Assembly (NCBI GenBank): GCA_028284145.1
Contig: JANQSH010000117.1
Location: forward strand, 1 to 35,004
Reading direction: 5' to 3'
Length of the DNA stretch: 35,004 nt
Source: Planctomycetaceae bacterium
GTDB lineage: Bacteria; Planctomycetota; Planctomycetia; Planctomycetales; Planctomycetaceae
Positions within the stretch are counted from its first letter, which is position 1. Every line of letters begins with the position of its first letter. A program made the translations under genes and the position numbers. This document shows, piece after piece, positions 8,918-16,353 of the stretch. The notes beneath the pieces were generated by a model. The model had not been told where the DNA came from, ran no database searches, and was given only the letters and a program-made list of their open reading frames with translations.

Positions 8918-10603
8918 TCACGAATTGTCAGAGGGGCGAGTTGGTTGGTTATCACTGGTGAAGGGACCACCAGACGATTCCTGCTCTCTTTCAGGTTTCC
9001 GATTGGCTTGTGGAAAAATCGTGCCGGCATCCTGCTGTTCCAGTTGTGCCAGTATTTCTTCGGGATCTGTAGAAGTCAAACCAGCAAACCCGCCATCTGT
9101 CGTCGCGTCGTTGATGATTGTCCGCTGCTTGATGACTTCCTCACCTTTTCGCAGCGAGTAAACCACGAATGCGGCAATCCCCAAAAAAACGATGGCGCTG
9201 ACAATGTAGACCGCTGGTCCAAACTTCGGCACGATACTCTCATATTCAATGGGATTCCATTCAATCCGATCAGCAATCAACACGGGAACAAAATGGGTTT
9301 GATCCGCCTGCGTGCCGTAAACCCGCAACTTGTAGAACAACCCGGTCACGGAAACATGATCAACATGCGGTTCGAGGTCGGATCCTGTCGGGATGCCCCT
9401 GGGGACGTCCTGACAGAGGATAATGGCCGGAATCTCCTGACCATCCGGCGTAAACAAAGCCGCGTCGTAAAGTTTATCAAACCCATATTCATTGGGGCCG
9501 ACGCTTTGCGGTTGTAATCGTCGAAGATGTCCCTGCAGCGTGATCGGTTTGCCACGATAGGCCCACGGGTGTTCAAACAAATCTGCGAACCGGGGAAATT
9601 CGCTGGGATCCCGGGCATACTGTTCAACCAATCGGCGGCGCCGGTCATCAATCACCTCACTCAGTTGCCCGATGCGTGTCGTCCGCGTCTTGAGATAATC
9701 CCGTTTCATCTTCTTCTTGTCCAGCAGCCGGGCCTGCACAAGCATGGTCAGATATGGCTTGCGATCGGTTTCATCCCAGCGAGTTTTGTCTTTGATGCCC
9801 TGCAATAGTTCTGGATCGGTATGCAGCCCGAAATGGAGAACGGTATCGGCGACGATCACCGGGCGCGACGGAGGGGGGGAATCGGGTAAGGATTCCTCTT
9901 CTCCATCGCTGGATTCACTGGTAGTGCAAAGTTTGAAGAAGTAACCAATCACCATTGCCGGTTCGCGAAGGTCCGTGCCCTCTTGCAATGTTTTGGGAAG
10001 TGTCTGAAACAGAACCGAGCAGGAAGGTGTGTCTGGTTCGGTTGGCATATCAGGTTGTAGCGTTGCTTTGTAGACTTCGGCTGGTGCGCGCGGCCCGGTC
10101 AAATCGTTGTAACGTTTCAGAGATGTCAGACACCCGTAGACCAGAACCAGTTGACCGCGATAGGCATCGGGAAATTCCTGCATCTCCGACAGGATGGGTA
10201 ACGCATCGGGTGCTTGACGACCAGATTTTTCGATCGCCTGTCGTCGGAGCCGGTAATGCTTTCGCACCGCTTCGAGCTTCCACGAAGCTGGTGATTCCGC
10301 CGCCCGGTTAAGAGCAAACGCCAGCGATTCGGATTCCTCATCCCGAAACGTGGTCGTGTTGTCTTTTACGGCAAACAGCGGTTCCGGTCCCAACTCGGCG
10401 CGGCGAATTCGTTCGCGACGGGGAGGCTGATTCGCATCCGCATTTTTGCCCAGGATGACTTCCGGTGCATCGACCGACTGTCCCACTGAGACTGTCGCAG
10501 GCAACCATCCCGCAAGAATCCCAAGAAGAAAGCGGAGTCCAACTGCAAGACGTGGCTTGCGTCGTCGATTCTGAATTGAAGTCCTGTCGTACTGAGTGTT
10601 CAT
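8918..10603 (-). CDS. Planctomycete-type membrane protein with duplicated domain
   Basis: I do not recognise a named family. The 561-aa protein has a basic N-terminus and a hydrophobic segment (about 20-41) that could be a signal peptide or anchor. A second membrane helix lies at 464-484 (VYIVSAIVFLGIAAFVVYSL), followed by a short cytoplasmic tail. Between them lie two copies of one domain: residues 143-255 (FPDAYRGQLVLVYGCLTSLK ... VIGYFFKL ... VIVADTVLHF) and 344-446 (HPWAYRGKPITLQGHLRRL ... VTGLFYKL ... VLIADRIEW). They share the order 'AYRG', a beta-rich OB-like stretch, 'G-x-F-[FY]-K-L' and a final 'IAD'. The duplicated part would face the periplasm. The ATG at 10603 is the only sensible start. 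Function is unknown; it is co-directional with and 12 bp from purN. Confidence 0.75.
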   Translation of the reverse strand: MNTQYDRTSIQNRRRKPRLAVGLRFLLGILAGWLPATVSVGQSVDAPEVILGKNADANQPPRRERIRRAELGPEPLFAVKDNTTTFRDEESESLAFALNRAAESPASWKLEAVRKHYRLRRQAIEKSGRQAPDALPILSEMQEFPDAYRGQLVLVYGCLTSLKRYNDLTGPRAPAEVYKATLQPDMPTEPDTPSCSVLFQTLPKTLQEGTDLREPAMVIGYFFKLCTTSESSDGEEESLPDSPPPSRPVIVADTVLHFGLHTDPELLQGIKDKTRWDETDRKPYLTMLVQARLLDKKKMKRDYLKTRTTRIGQLSEVIDDRRRRLVEQYARDPSEFPRFADLFEHPWAYRGKPITLQGHLRRLQPQSVGPNEYGFDKLYDAALFTPDGQEIPAIILCQDVPRGIPTGSDLEPHVDHVSVTGLFYKLRVYGTQADQTHFVPVLIADRIEWNPIEYESIVPKFGPAVYIVSAIVFLGIAAFVVYSLRKGEEVIKQRTIINDATTDGGFAGLTSTDPEEILAQLEQQDAGTIFPQANRKPEREQESSGGPFTSDNQPTRPSDNS

Positions 10604-10648
10604 CGATCGGTGGTTTGCAGGAATTCTGGTGAAACGTTGACTCCCATT

Positions 10649-10750
10649 TAGAGCAGTTTACCTTCTGGTGTGACGTCTCTGGCTCGTGGAGGCCTGTATT
10701 CGCAGGCTAATCGACGCTCATCGCGGCACAAAAGGGCGTAATACGCTCTA
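10649..10750 (+). repeat. MITE-like repeat module B, copy 2 (complete)
   Basis: A 102-bp element bounded by TAGAGCAG on the left and ACGCTCTA on the right (short inverted ends with outer TA). Inside are GTGTGACGTCTCTGGC, AATCGACGCTCATCGCGGC and the subterminal hairpin GGGCGTAATACGCTC. It matches the copies at 23887 and 33703 closely. It lies in the intergenic stretch 10604-11213, which otherwise holds only the trxA promoter and leader. Confidence 0.8.
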
Positions 10751-10984
10751 TTGAGTTTCATTCAATGTAACGACTACTGCAAACATGAGCCAATCAGCAG
10801 GAATTCATACCTGGCCGATTCATTCAGGCAGTGGGTTCCTGTACTCCACTTTCGGCTGCCGCCTCTTCGCATCGAGCGGCCCGACACCATTTTTCTTCTG
10901 TCCAATTCCCGTCACCAGCAGGCAGGTCTGTCACAACGTGTTACCTGAGAATATGTTACACGGACTGGATGATTCAGGCTTACG

Positions 10985-11012
10985 TTGACACAAAGCCCGG
11001 TTTCTCTATAAT
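10985..11012 (+). promoter_or_regulatory. Sigma-70 promoter upstream of trxA
   Basis: An exact TTGACA (10985-10990) and an exact TATAAT (11007-11012) are separated by 16 bp. This is close to the ideal housekeeping promoter and is on the trxA strand. A transcript start near 11019 would leave an untranslated leader of about 195 nt before the trxA ATG. The leader has no coding frame I would support. No operator could be identified. Confidence 0.7.
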
Positions 11013-11213
11013 TCGCAACGATTTCCGTCAGAAGCAATTGTTTAAGTGTGGGCATCCGCCATTCCTGTTGATTCTACGGACTGAGTTGTGTCTTTTCACG
11101 ATAATGAGTGAAAGGGCATTGTTTGGTGGCTGTTTAATGGAAACAGCCATCACGGAATTTATGCCAGATATCGAAACTGTCAAAAGAATGACCAGCAACC
11201 AAAAGGGGCACAC

Positions 11214-11540
11214 ATGGCAGACAATGTGATTGAGTTTACGGACGCGAATTTTCAAAGTGAAGTGATCGACAGCGGCGAACCGGTGCTGGTGGATTTCTGG
11301 GCGCCATGGTGCGGTCCCTGCAAATTGATTGCCCCGACGATCGAAGAACTGGCGGGAGATTACGATGGCAAAGTCCGCATTGGTAAATTGAATACCGATG
11401 ACAATCCACAAACCGCCAGCAGCCATCAGATCAGCGCAATTCCTACCGTGATGCTCTTCAAAGGAGGCGAAGTTGTCGAACGGTTTGTTGGCGTAACTCC
11501 CAAGGAAAAATTCGTGGCATCGCTGGATCAACATGTATAA
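11214..11540 (+). CDS. trxA: Thioredoxin TrxA
   Basis: A 108-aa cytoplasmic disulfide reductase of normal thioredoxin length. The redox motif WCGPC is at residues 32-36 in FWAPWCGPCKLIAP. The cis-proline of the substrate groove is Pro77 in SAIPTVMLF, and the buried Asp of the fold is in LVDFWA. The N-terminus begins directly with the first strand (NVIEFTDANF), so it has no export signal. AGGGG lies seven bases before the ATG. The gene is monocistronic: a strong promoter lies about 200 bp upstream, and a composite repeat begins 60 bp downstream. It donates electrons to ribonucleotide reductase, methionine sulfoxide reductase and peroxiredoxins; those partners are not in the window. Confidence 0.97.
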   Translation: MADNVIEFTDANFQSEVIDSGEPVLVDFWAPWCGPCKLIAPTIEELAGDYDGKVRIGKLNTDDNPQTASSHQISAIPTVMLFKGGEVVERFVGVTPKEKFVASLDQHV

Positions 11541-11599
11541 ATGAAAATCGGAAGGAGAACTCACCGCCGATGTGACGACGTCGGTGGTGCGTTCTCGAA

Positions 11600-11805
11600 T
11601 AGAGTGTGTTACGCTCCTCTGTGCTGCAATGAGCTTCGATTGGCCTGCAAACATAGTGCCTTGTCAAGGCTTTGTTTGGGGGGGGCGGATTAACATCACC
11701 CGCTCCGTTGTCGCTCCTTGCAACTTCATCAACTCAACTTTTCGTCTTGACGGTCCAATGATTCCCCACAAGCCAGAGACGTTCACCAGAAGGTAAACTG
11801 CTCTG
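11600..11805 (-). repeat. Composite repeat: module A nested inside reversed module B
   Basis: This copy shows how the two modules relate. Bases 11600-11652 are the reverse complement of the right half of module B (TAGAGTGTGTTACGCTC ... GATTGGCCTGCAAAC). Module A follows from GTGCCTTGTCAAGGC at 11656 to GTCTTGACGGTCCAATGA. Then comes the reverse complement of the left half of B (CCACAAGCCAGAGACG ... AACTGCTCT). So module A sits within one B element, either inserted there or lost from shorter copies. It fills most of the trxA/coiled-coil gap; the rest (11806-12016) shows nothing clear. Confidence 0.75.
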
Positions 11806-12016
11806 GCGGAACAGGATTGACGATGGAAATTCGTCGCACTATTCCACACATCACGAATCGCTTCACACATCATGAATCGCACTCAGGAGCTCTGACTGGT
11901 TTGCGAAACGGAACAATCCCATCTTGATATGTACTGACGCAGGGCACTCGCCCTCACCGTCGGCAGCTTCATAATTCCTTCCACGCACAAGCTCAACAGG
12001 GAAAGGATTCCCGTCC

Positions 12017-14005
12017 ATGAGCGACTCGACTCATCACGAATCGAACCAATCACACGTCGGCCAACACGATCATTCCGCGAGCTCATTGCCCACGCAACAG
12101 CCTCCGGGGATCGGAACCGACAAACACGCTACGCCCTTTCCGCCGGAGGGATTGGAGATCGCTGGCAACAGCCCCCCCCCAATTCCACAGGAAACATCGG
12201 GTGTCAGTCATCGCGTTGATCGTTCACACAGCGCGGGGTCGAACCTGTTCGGCTTCCAGCAGGACGCCTCCATTGCCAACCCGGGCAGTTCGGAGCAGGC
12301 CGAAATGCTCTATCAGGCCGGGCAGATCGCCGATCAACTGCGTGCGCAGTTCGACGAACTGAATCGTCGCGAACGATCGTTGAATGAACAACTCGCTGCC
12401 GTGGATCAGGAACGCCGCAGCATGCGACTATGGGCGAAAGAACTGCAGTCGGAAATCGATGTTCGCCGCGCGCAGCTGGCCGAAGAAGAGGAAGAACTCC
12501 GTCGCCGAAAACAGGAACAGTTTCGCGAAGCGGGACAGTTGCAAACGGCTCAGGTTCGCATTGTTGAAGAGCGGGAACAGCTGCAGGAAGAACTCGAACA
12601 GGAGTTGGAAGTTGAGCGCCGCAAGGTGGATGAAGAGAAGGCATCTCTTGTCCAACAGCAGGCAGAACTTTCTGCGCAAATCGAAAAGCATCAGACTGAA
12701 CACGAACAACTGTTGCGCGAGGCGCGGGAGACTTTGGATGCCGAACGGACCGTTTTCCTCATGGAGTATGAGTCTGGTAAGGCGAAACTTGAAGAAGAAC
12801 AGAGTGAATGGTTCGCACAATCGAAGGCGGAACGCGAGCGAATGGTTCGTGAGCGTCGAGAACATGAGGAAACTCTCGAATACACCAGACGGCAGATCGA
12901 AACGCTCAAGGCAGAGCAGGAGGAAATTGCTGATCGCAAAACCGGAGAAGTGGCGGAAAAAATTGAACTGCAGAAACAGGAGTTCCAGGCGGAAGTGGAA
13001 CAGGTCCGCGCTCAGTTGAAGCAGCAGCAAACTACCAACGACAACCGCTTTCACTTTCAGGAAGAGCACCTGCGGAAAACGCGACAGGAGTTGGAATCGG
13101 CCCGCAGTGAATACCTCCGGCAATGTCAGTTGGACAAAATGCGATTCGCCGAACGGGAATCGATTCTGGATTTGCGTCGTCGACAGTTGGAGTATTACCG
13201 CCTGTTGCTGGAAGAACGGGAGATGTCGGTGCAGCGGGAACAGCAACTTGTTCAACGCAAAACCAATCAGCAGGAAGATGAATTGGCGCACGATCGCCTG
13301 CGACTCAGGCAACAACGTGAGCAATGGGAACGACTGCGGGAGGCACAACAATCCGAATTGCGAAGGCAGCAGGACATGCTCGCTTTACATGCTCAGAATC
13401 TGGAAGACCGCAAGTCCCGGCTGGACGAGTTGCGGACCGACATGGAAGCCACACACAGGGAAACGCTCGAGATGCGGATTGCCCTGGAAGAGGCATGGGC
13501 CAGATTGAATCAGCAATTGGGTGAGGACAATGCTCGCGAACGCGTTCAGCAATTGCGAGATGCCCTTTCGGAGCATTACCGCAGCGTTCGGGAATCGATT
13601 TCCCGACAGCGGGCCGAGGTGGAAGAGGCTTGCAATCGTTTGTTGCAGCAGAGAGATGAATTCCGTGCAGAGCGCCAGACGCTGACAGAGTTTGTCAACG
13701 AACGGGAAAACGAACTTCAAACCTGGGAAGCCAAATTGCACCGGGAGATGGAAACGCTCGATACACGTGAAGAGGCCTGGCGAGCCGCGCGCGATCGATG
13801 GTCACAGGAAAAGATCGATGCCGAAGAAGTCATTCGCGACTTGCTGCGGCAGTTGACCGATCTCAACAGCCCCGGACATTTTTCACTGCCGGAAGCGATG
13901 CCTTCCCATCCTCAATCAGCGGTTGAGAATTCCAGGCAAATCAATGGTGCAGGCGATTCACAGACGGATCCAACCACCGAACATCATGTCGATCCCCGCG
14001 ACTGA
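12017..14005 (+). CDS. Large coiled-coil protein, function unknown
   Basis: The 662-aa protein has three parts. An acidic, proline/serine/histidine-rich and probably disordered head spans residues 1-90. A nearly continuous coiled coil (about 92-625) is packed with Glu, Arg, Gln and Lys in heptad-like spacing, with few prolines or glycines. A short disordered tail follows. No signal peptide, membrane helix or catalytic motif is seen. Proteins of this shape serve as scaffolds or filament-like structural proteins, but nothing here gives a specific role. AAAGGA lies about ten bases before the ATG at 12017. The gene is flanked by a composite repeat upstream and by a terminator-like hairpin and the convergent DUF1559 gene downstream, so it is probably transcribed alone. 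The long leucine/phenylalanine-rich frame on the opposite strand is the mirror image of its Glu/Lys/Gln codons. Confidence 0.8.
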   Translation: MSDSTHHESNQSHVGQHDHSASSLPTQQPPGIGTDKHATPFPPEGLEIAGNSPPPIPQETSGVSHRVDRSHSAGSNLFGFQQDASIANPGSSEQAEMLYQAGQIADQLRAQFDELNRRERSLNEQLAAVDQERRSMRLWAKELQSEIDVRRAQLAEEEEELRRRKQEQFREAGQLQTAQVRIVEEREQLQEELEQELEVERRKVDEEKASLVQQQAELSAQIEKHQTEHEQLLREARETLDAERTVFLMEYESGKAKLEEEQSEWFAQSKAERERMVRERREHEETLEYTRRQIETLKAEQEEIADRKTGEVAEKIELQKQEFQAEVEQVRAQLKQQQTTNDNRFHFQEEHLRKTRQELESARSEYLRQCQLDKMRFAERESILDLRRRQLEYYRLLLEEREMSVQREQQLVQRKTNQQEDELAHDRLRLRQQREQWERLREAQQSELRRQQDMLALHAQNLEDRKSRLDELRTDMEATHRETLEMRIALEEAWARLNQQLGEDNARERVQQLRDALSEHYRSVRESISRQRAEVEEACNRLLQQRDEFRAERQTLTEFVNERENELQTWEAKLHREMETLDTREEAWRAARDRWSQEKIDAEEVIRDLLRQLTDLNSPGHFSLPEAMPSHPQSAVENSRQINGAGDSQTDPTTEHHVDPRD

Positions 14006-14030
14006 AACTCGCAGTGGATTCAAACGAACA

Positions 14031-14058
14031 CGGGAGCCAAAGTTGCCTTTGACTCCCG
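14031..14058. terminator. Bidirectional terminator-like hairpin between convergent genes
   Basis: CGGGAG-c-CAAAG, loop TTGC, CTTTG-a-CTCCCG forms a stem of 11 pairs with one mismatch. It lies 25 bp after the coiled-coil gene stop and 58 bp after the convergent DUF1559 gene. No T-run follows on the plus strand and only a weak one on the minus strand. Termination is inferred from position and stem strength. Confidence 0.6.
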
Positions 14059-14115
14059 CATCGTGAGGTTCCGAACAGATCGTCCGTGTTCTTAGAGGGA
14101 TCTTTTCAATTCGTT

Positions 14116-15045
14116 CTAACTGCCAACTTCACCACCGGCACGAGTCGCGGTGTCTTTGTAGACATCCTCATCGATGGCGTTGCTGACAAAGTCAACATGG
14201 CCATCGCCCAGTAGAAAGAAGACACCCTGGCGTTCCCAACTGCTGAAATCCTCCATGTGCGTCGCATGGTTGGGGGAATGGTCACAGACGCCGAGAACAC
14301 GTTCAAACGCTTCCTCTCCACCGGCATAAACACCGACCCAGGTGGAATACCAGCCCTGATCAACGTTCGTCTTGCGCTCACCCACCATGTAAGTGTTGCT
14401 CGTGCCATCGGTGATGTCGCGGAAGCGCGTCTGACTGTTGTGATAGAAAATGCCATCCCCCTGGCATTGGCCATTCACGAAATAGGCCGGTGCTGTTCCA
14501 CCTTCATAGGCTTCATGACATTCGTGCATTTCGGCTGTGCCAAAAACACCGACGTAGTTGGCCGTCGGCAAAGTGGCCAGGGTTGAACCACCACCTTCGG
14601 GTTCGATTTCCCAAAAATCCGGGCCGGTGTCGGAGGGGTTACGGAACGCTTCAAGATAAGTTGTCAACGCGATACTGTTGGCGGCGTTCGTCACCGGGAG
14701 TGACCAGTCGAGCGACCGAGACAAATTCGTCTGCTCCATCTGCGGAAGAATGAACGAGGCCCAGCCAAAGCCGTTGCCACCTTCCATGTCGTGGTTGCCG
14801 GAGGTATCACGTCCCAACCATCCGGGGGGCAGGCTTTTGTGAATGTCATGGTAGTTGTGCAGCGCAATCCCGATCTGTTTCAGGTTATTGCGGTTTTGGG
14901 TACGGCGGGCAGCGGCCCGGGCCTGTTGAACGGCGGGCAACAGCAGTGCGATCAGAATCGCGATGATCGCGATCACCACCAGTAACTCGATCAAAGTAAA
15001 ACCGGCCAGCCGGCGACTCTTCATTTCGTCACGGAATTGAATCAT
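14116..15045 (-). CDS. DUF1559 domain protein with type IV prepilin-like N-terminus
   Basis: This is the hallmark planctomycete family: a prepilin cleavage/methylation segment joined to DUF1559. The N-terminus MKSRRLAGFTLIELLVVIAI has the G|FTLIE peptidase site and a hydrophobic helix (about 12-35), then PAVQQARAAARRTQ. The C-terminal motif with Asp-Gly near the end (FLLGDGHVDFVSNAID) is the H-X9-DG type signature. It would be exported and processed by a prepilin peptidase to form a pseudopilin-like envelope protein; the cellular role of the family is unclear. The frame is open to 15096, but the ATG at 15045 has GAGG eight bases upstream and gives 309 aa. It lies 209 bp downstream of the His-rich protein gene, same strand. 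Planctomycetes carry dozens of such genes, so it tells little about its neighbours. Confidence 0.93.
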   Translation of the reverse strand: MIQFRDEMKSRRLAGFTLIELLVVIAIIAILIALLLPAVQQARAAARRTQNRNNLKQIGIALHNYHDIHKSLPPGWLGRDTSGNHDMEGGNGFGWASFILPQMEQTNLSRSLDWSLPVTNAANSIALTTYLEAFRNPSDTGPDFWEIEPEGGGSTLATLPTANYVGVFGTAEMHECHEAYEGGTAPAYFVNGQCQGDGIFYHNSQTRFRDITDGTSNTYMVGERKTNVDQGWYSTWVGVYAGGEEAFERVLGVCDHSPNHATHMEDFSSWERQGVFFLLGDGHVDFVSNAIDEDVYKDTATRAGGEVGS

Positions 15046-15253
15046 AACTTGTCCTCTTCTTGTCCTTGAATCTGCGCACGAGAGAAACATGCGCATGGTG
15101 ATAAACCGTCTGATAAAATACGAATACGAAGCCGGGAATCGTCGTCTCTAATCATGATCTGACTAAAGATGCATCAGATGGAAACGGATCCCGATGGACC
15201 AGACAGCGCACAGTCAAACACGAAACACGACTGTAGAACTGGTCCGAAGACGG

Positions 15254-15757
15254 TCAGACGAGAGGCGGTCCGCGCGAGTCGTGCGGGCGGGTGAAGAGAA
15301 GTTGCACGAGCGAGGTGTGTGGTCCCGAAGTCCTGACAAGAATGACAGGATCGGAAACAAGTGCGGTCCGCGGAGACGAGATGGACTTCGTTGCCAATAG
15401 CTGGCAGACCACACACGAATCGCTGTCGTGCGGCGGGTGATCGGAGGGACGATCGTGAGAATCTCCCTGCGACGATTCTGGCGGGGGCAAATCAGAAACA
15501 CCATGCGAATGATGGTGACTGTGATGACCATTGTTGTGATAATTGTGGCCACGATGCCCCACACAGGAATGAGTGTGGGAATGTCCCGATTCAGACTCAG
15601 ACGAAGCAAGTTCGCCGCTTGCAACCCCACTGGCACATCGATGCTCCAGACCAAGCTGATGAGCCTGGTGGTGCAGCGCAATCACCGTCATCCAGACCGG
15701 CAGATAACCAGCCAGCAGCAGCGTGCCTGAGATGCGTTTCCAGCTGTTCGAGAACAT
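15254..15757 (-). CDS. Histidine-rich exported/membrane protein, likely metal-binding
   Basis: A 167-aa protein of unknown family. One hydrophobic segment near the N-terminus (GTLLLAGYLPVWMTVIAL) looks like a signal anchor. It is followed by a striking histidine stretch (HSHTHSCVGHRGHNYHNNG, then HHSHHHSHG) and by a conserved-looking DSDSCVVCQLLA with a CxxC pair. The layout (TM, His-rich loop, HxxxCxxC-like end) recalls DUF2946-type proteins found near copper or other metal genes, but that is only a resemblance. Metal buffering or sensing in the periplasm is the natural guess (Zn, Ni, Co or Cu). The ATG at 15757 is preferred over a TTG at 15784, although no strong ribosome site is seen. The DUF1559 gene follows on the same strand. 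Confidence 0.65.
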   Translation of the reverse strand: MFSNSWKRISGTLLLAGYLPVWMTVIALHHQAHQLGLEHRCASGVASGELASSESESGHSHTHSCVGHRGHNYHNNGHHSHHHSHGVSDLPPPESSQGDSHDRPSDHPPHDSDSCVVCQLLATKSISSPRTALVSDPVILVRTSGPHTSLVQLLFTRPHDSRGPPLV

Positions 15758-16010
15758 TATCAAGCGTTTTGGGGAGTGAGACAAAAAACAATAAGTGAAA
15801 TAATGCAGTCATTGTGCGCAGAGATTTCCGATTGGTCAAGAATTTTTTCCATCTCTCTTGCGAAAACTTACACAATCGAGAGCATGAATTCCGAAGCAGA
15901 AATCCCATAAGCGCTTTGATGGTATGGAGTAATAGCTTGATCCACACAGTTTTACGAACCCGACCAGGAAGGCTGGGAGTGGAACGTCTGCGTCGTGACT
16001 GGTCGATGAA

Positions 16011-16274
16011 GTGATGGTCGGGATCGGGACTTTTCGACAGAGCAAGTATTGCGTCGAGGTCATCGGCGAGAAGGGGACCGCGGAACCCGGAGGAGGCAAC
16101 GATATAGCGATTGTTCACGAAATCTGCAAATTCTTCCGTTCAGGAAAACCACCAGTCGTCGCCGAGGAAACCACCAACCTTCTCACATTTATAGTTGTTG
16201 CAGAAGAGAGCAGGAAGAACGGAGGCAAGCCTGTGACAATCAAAAGCATCATGCAGAAAGCGAAACACGATTGA
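16011..16274 (+). pseudogene. Remnant of a Gfo/Idh/MocA-family oxidoreductase (C-terminal end)
   Basis: The plus-strand reading YCVEVIGEKGTAEPGGGND ... EICKFFRSGKPPVVAEET ... EESRKNGGKPVTIKSIMQKA matches the last part of planctomycete Gfo/Idh/MocA sugar-type oxidoreductases ('VEVIGxxGxA', 'EIxxFFRxGKPPVxAEET', 'ESKRQGGKPV'). The NAD-binding domain and the middle of the enzyme are absent. Upstream (15758-16010) I find no continuation in any frame. It is therefore a broken relic, not a working enzyme. It fills most of the 590-bp gap between the His-rich gene and the kinase gene; the rest of that gap is blank. Confidence 0.6.
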
Positions 16275-16319
16275 CCGTTTGATCCAGTGTTCCGTTTGAT
16301 ACCGCATTCCAGGAATGTC

Positions 16320-16353
16320 CTGGTAACTCTTGTGTTGACACCAACGTTACCAG
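16320..16353. other. Inverted repeat overlapping the kinase-tubulin stop codon
   Basis: CTGGTAAC at 16320-16327 and GTTACCAG at 16346-16353 are perfect 8-bp arms around an 18-nt loop that can pair further. The right arm contains the TAA stop (minus strand) of the kinase-tubulin gene. No T-run follows, so this may be an mRNA 3'-end structure and not a classical terminator. Confidence 0.45.

Noticed and set aside
11028..11654. 208-codon minus-strand frame across trxA
   Set aside because: It runs antisense through a certain thioredoxin gene and into a repeat; no independent support.
12428..13351. 307-codon minus-strand frame opposite the coiled-coil gene
   Set aside because: Its Leu/Phe-rich sequence is just the complement of Glu/Lys/Gln codons of the plus-strand coiled coil; no domain or ribosome site.
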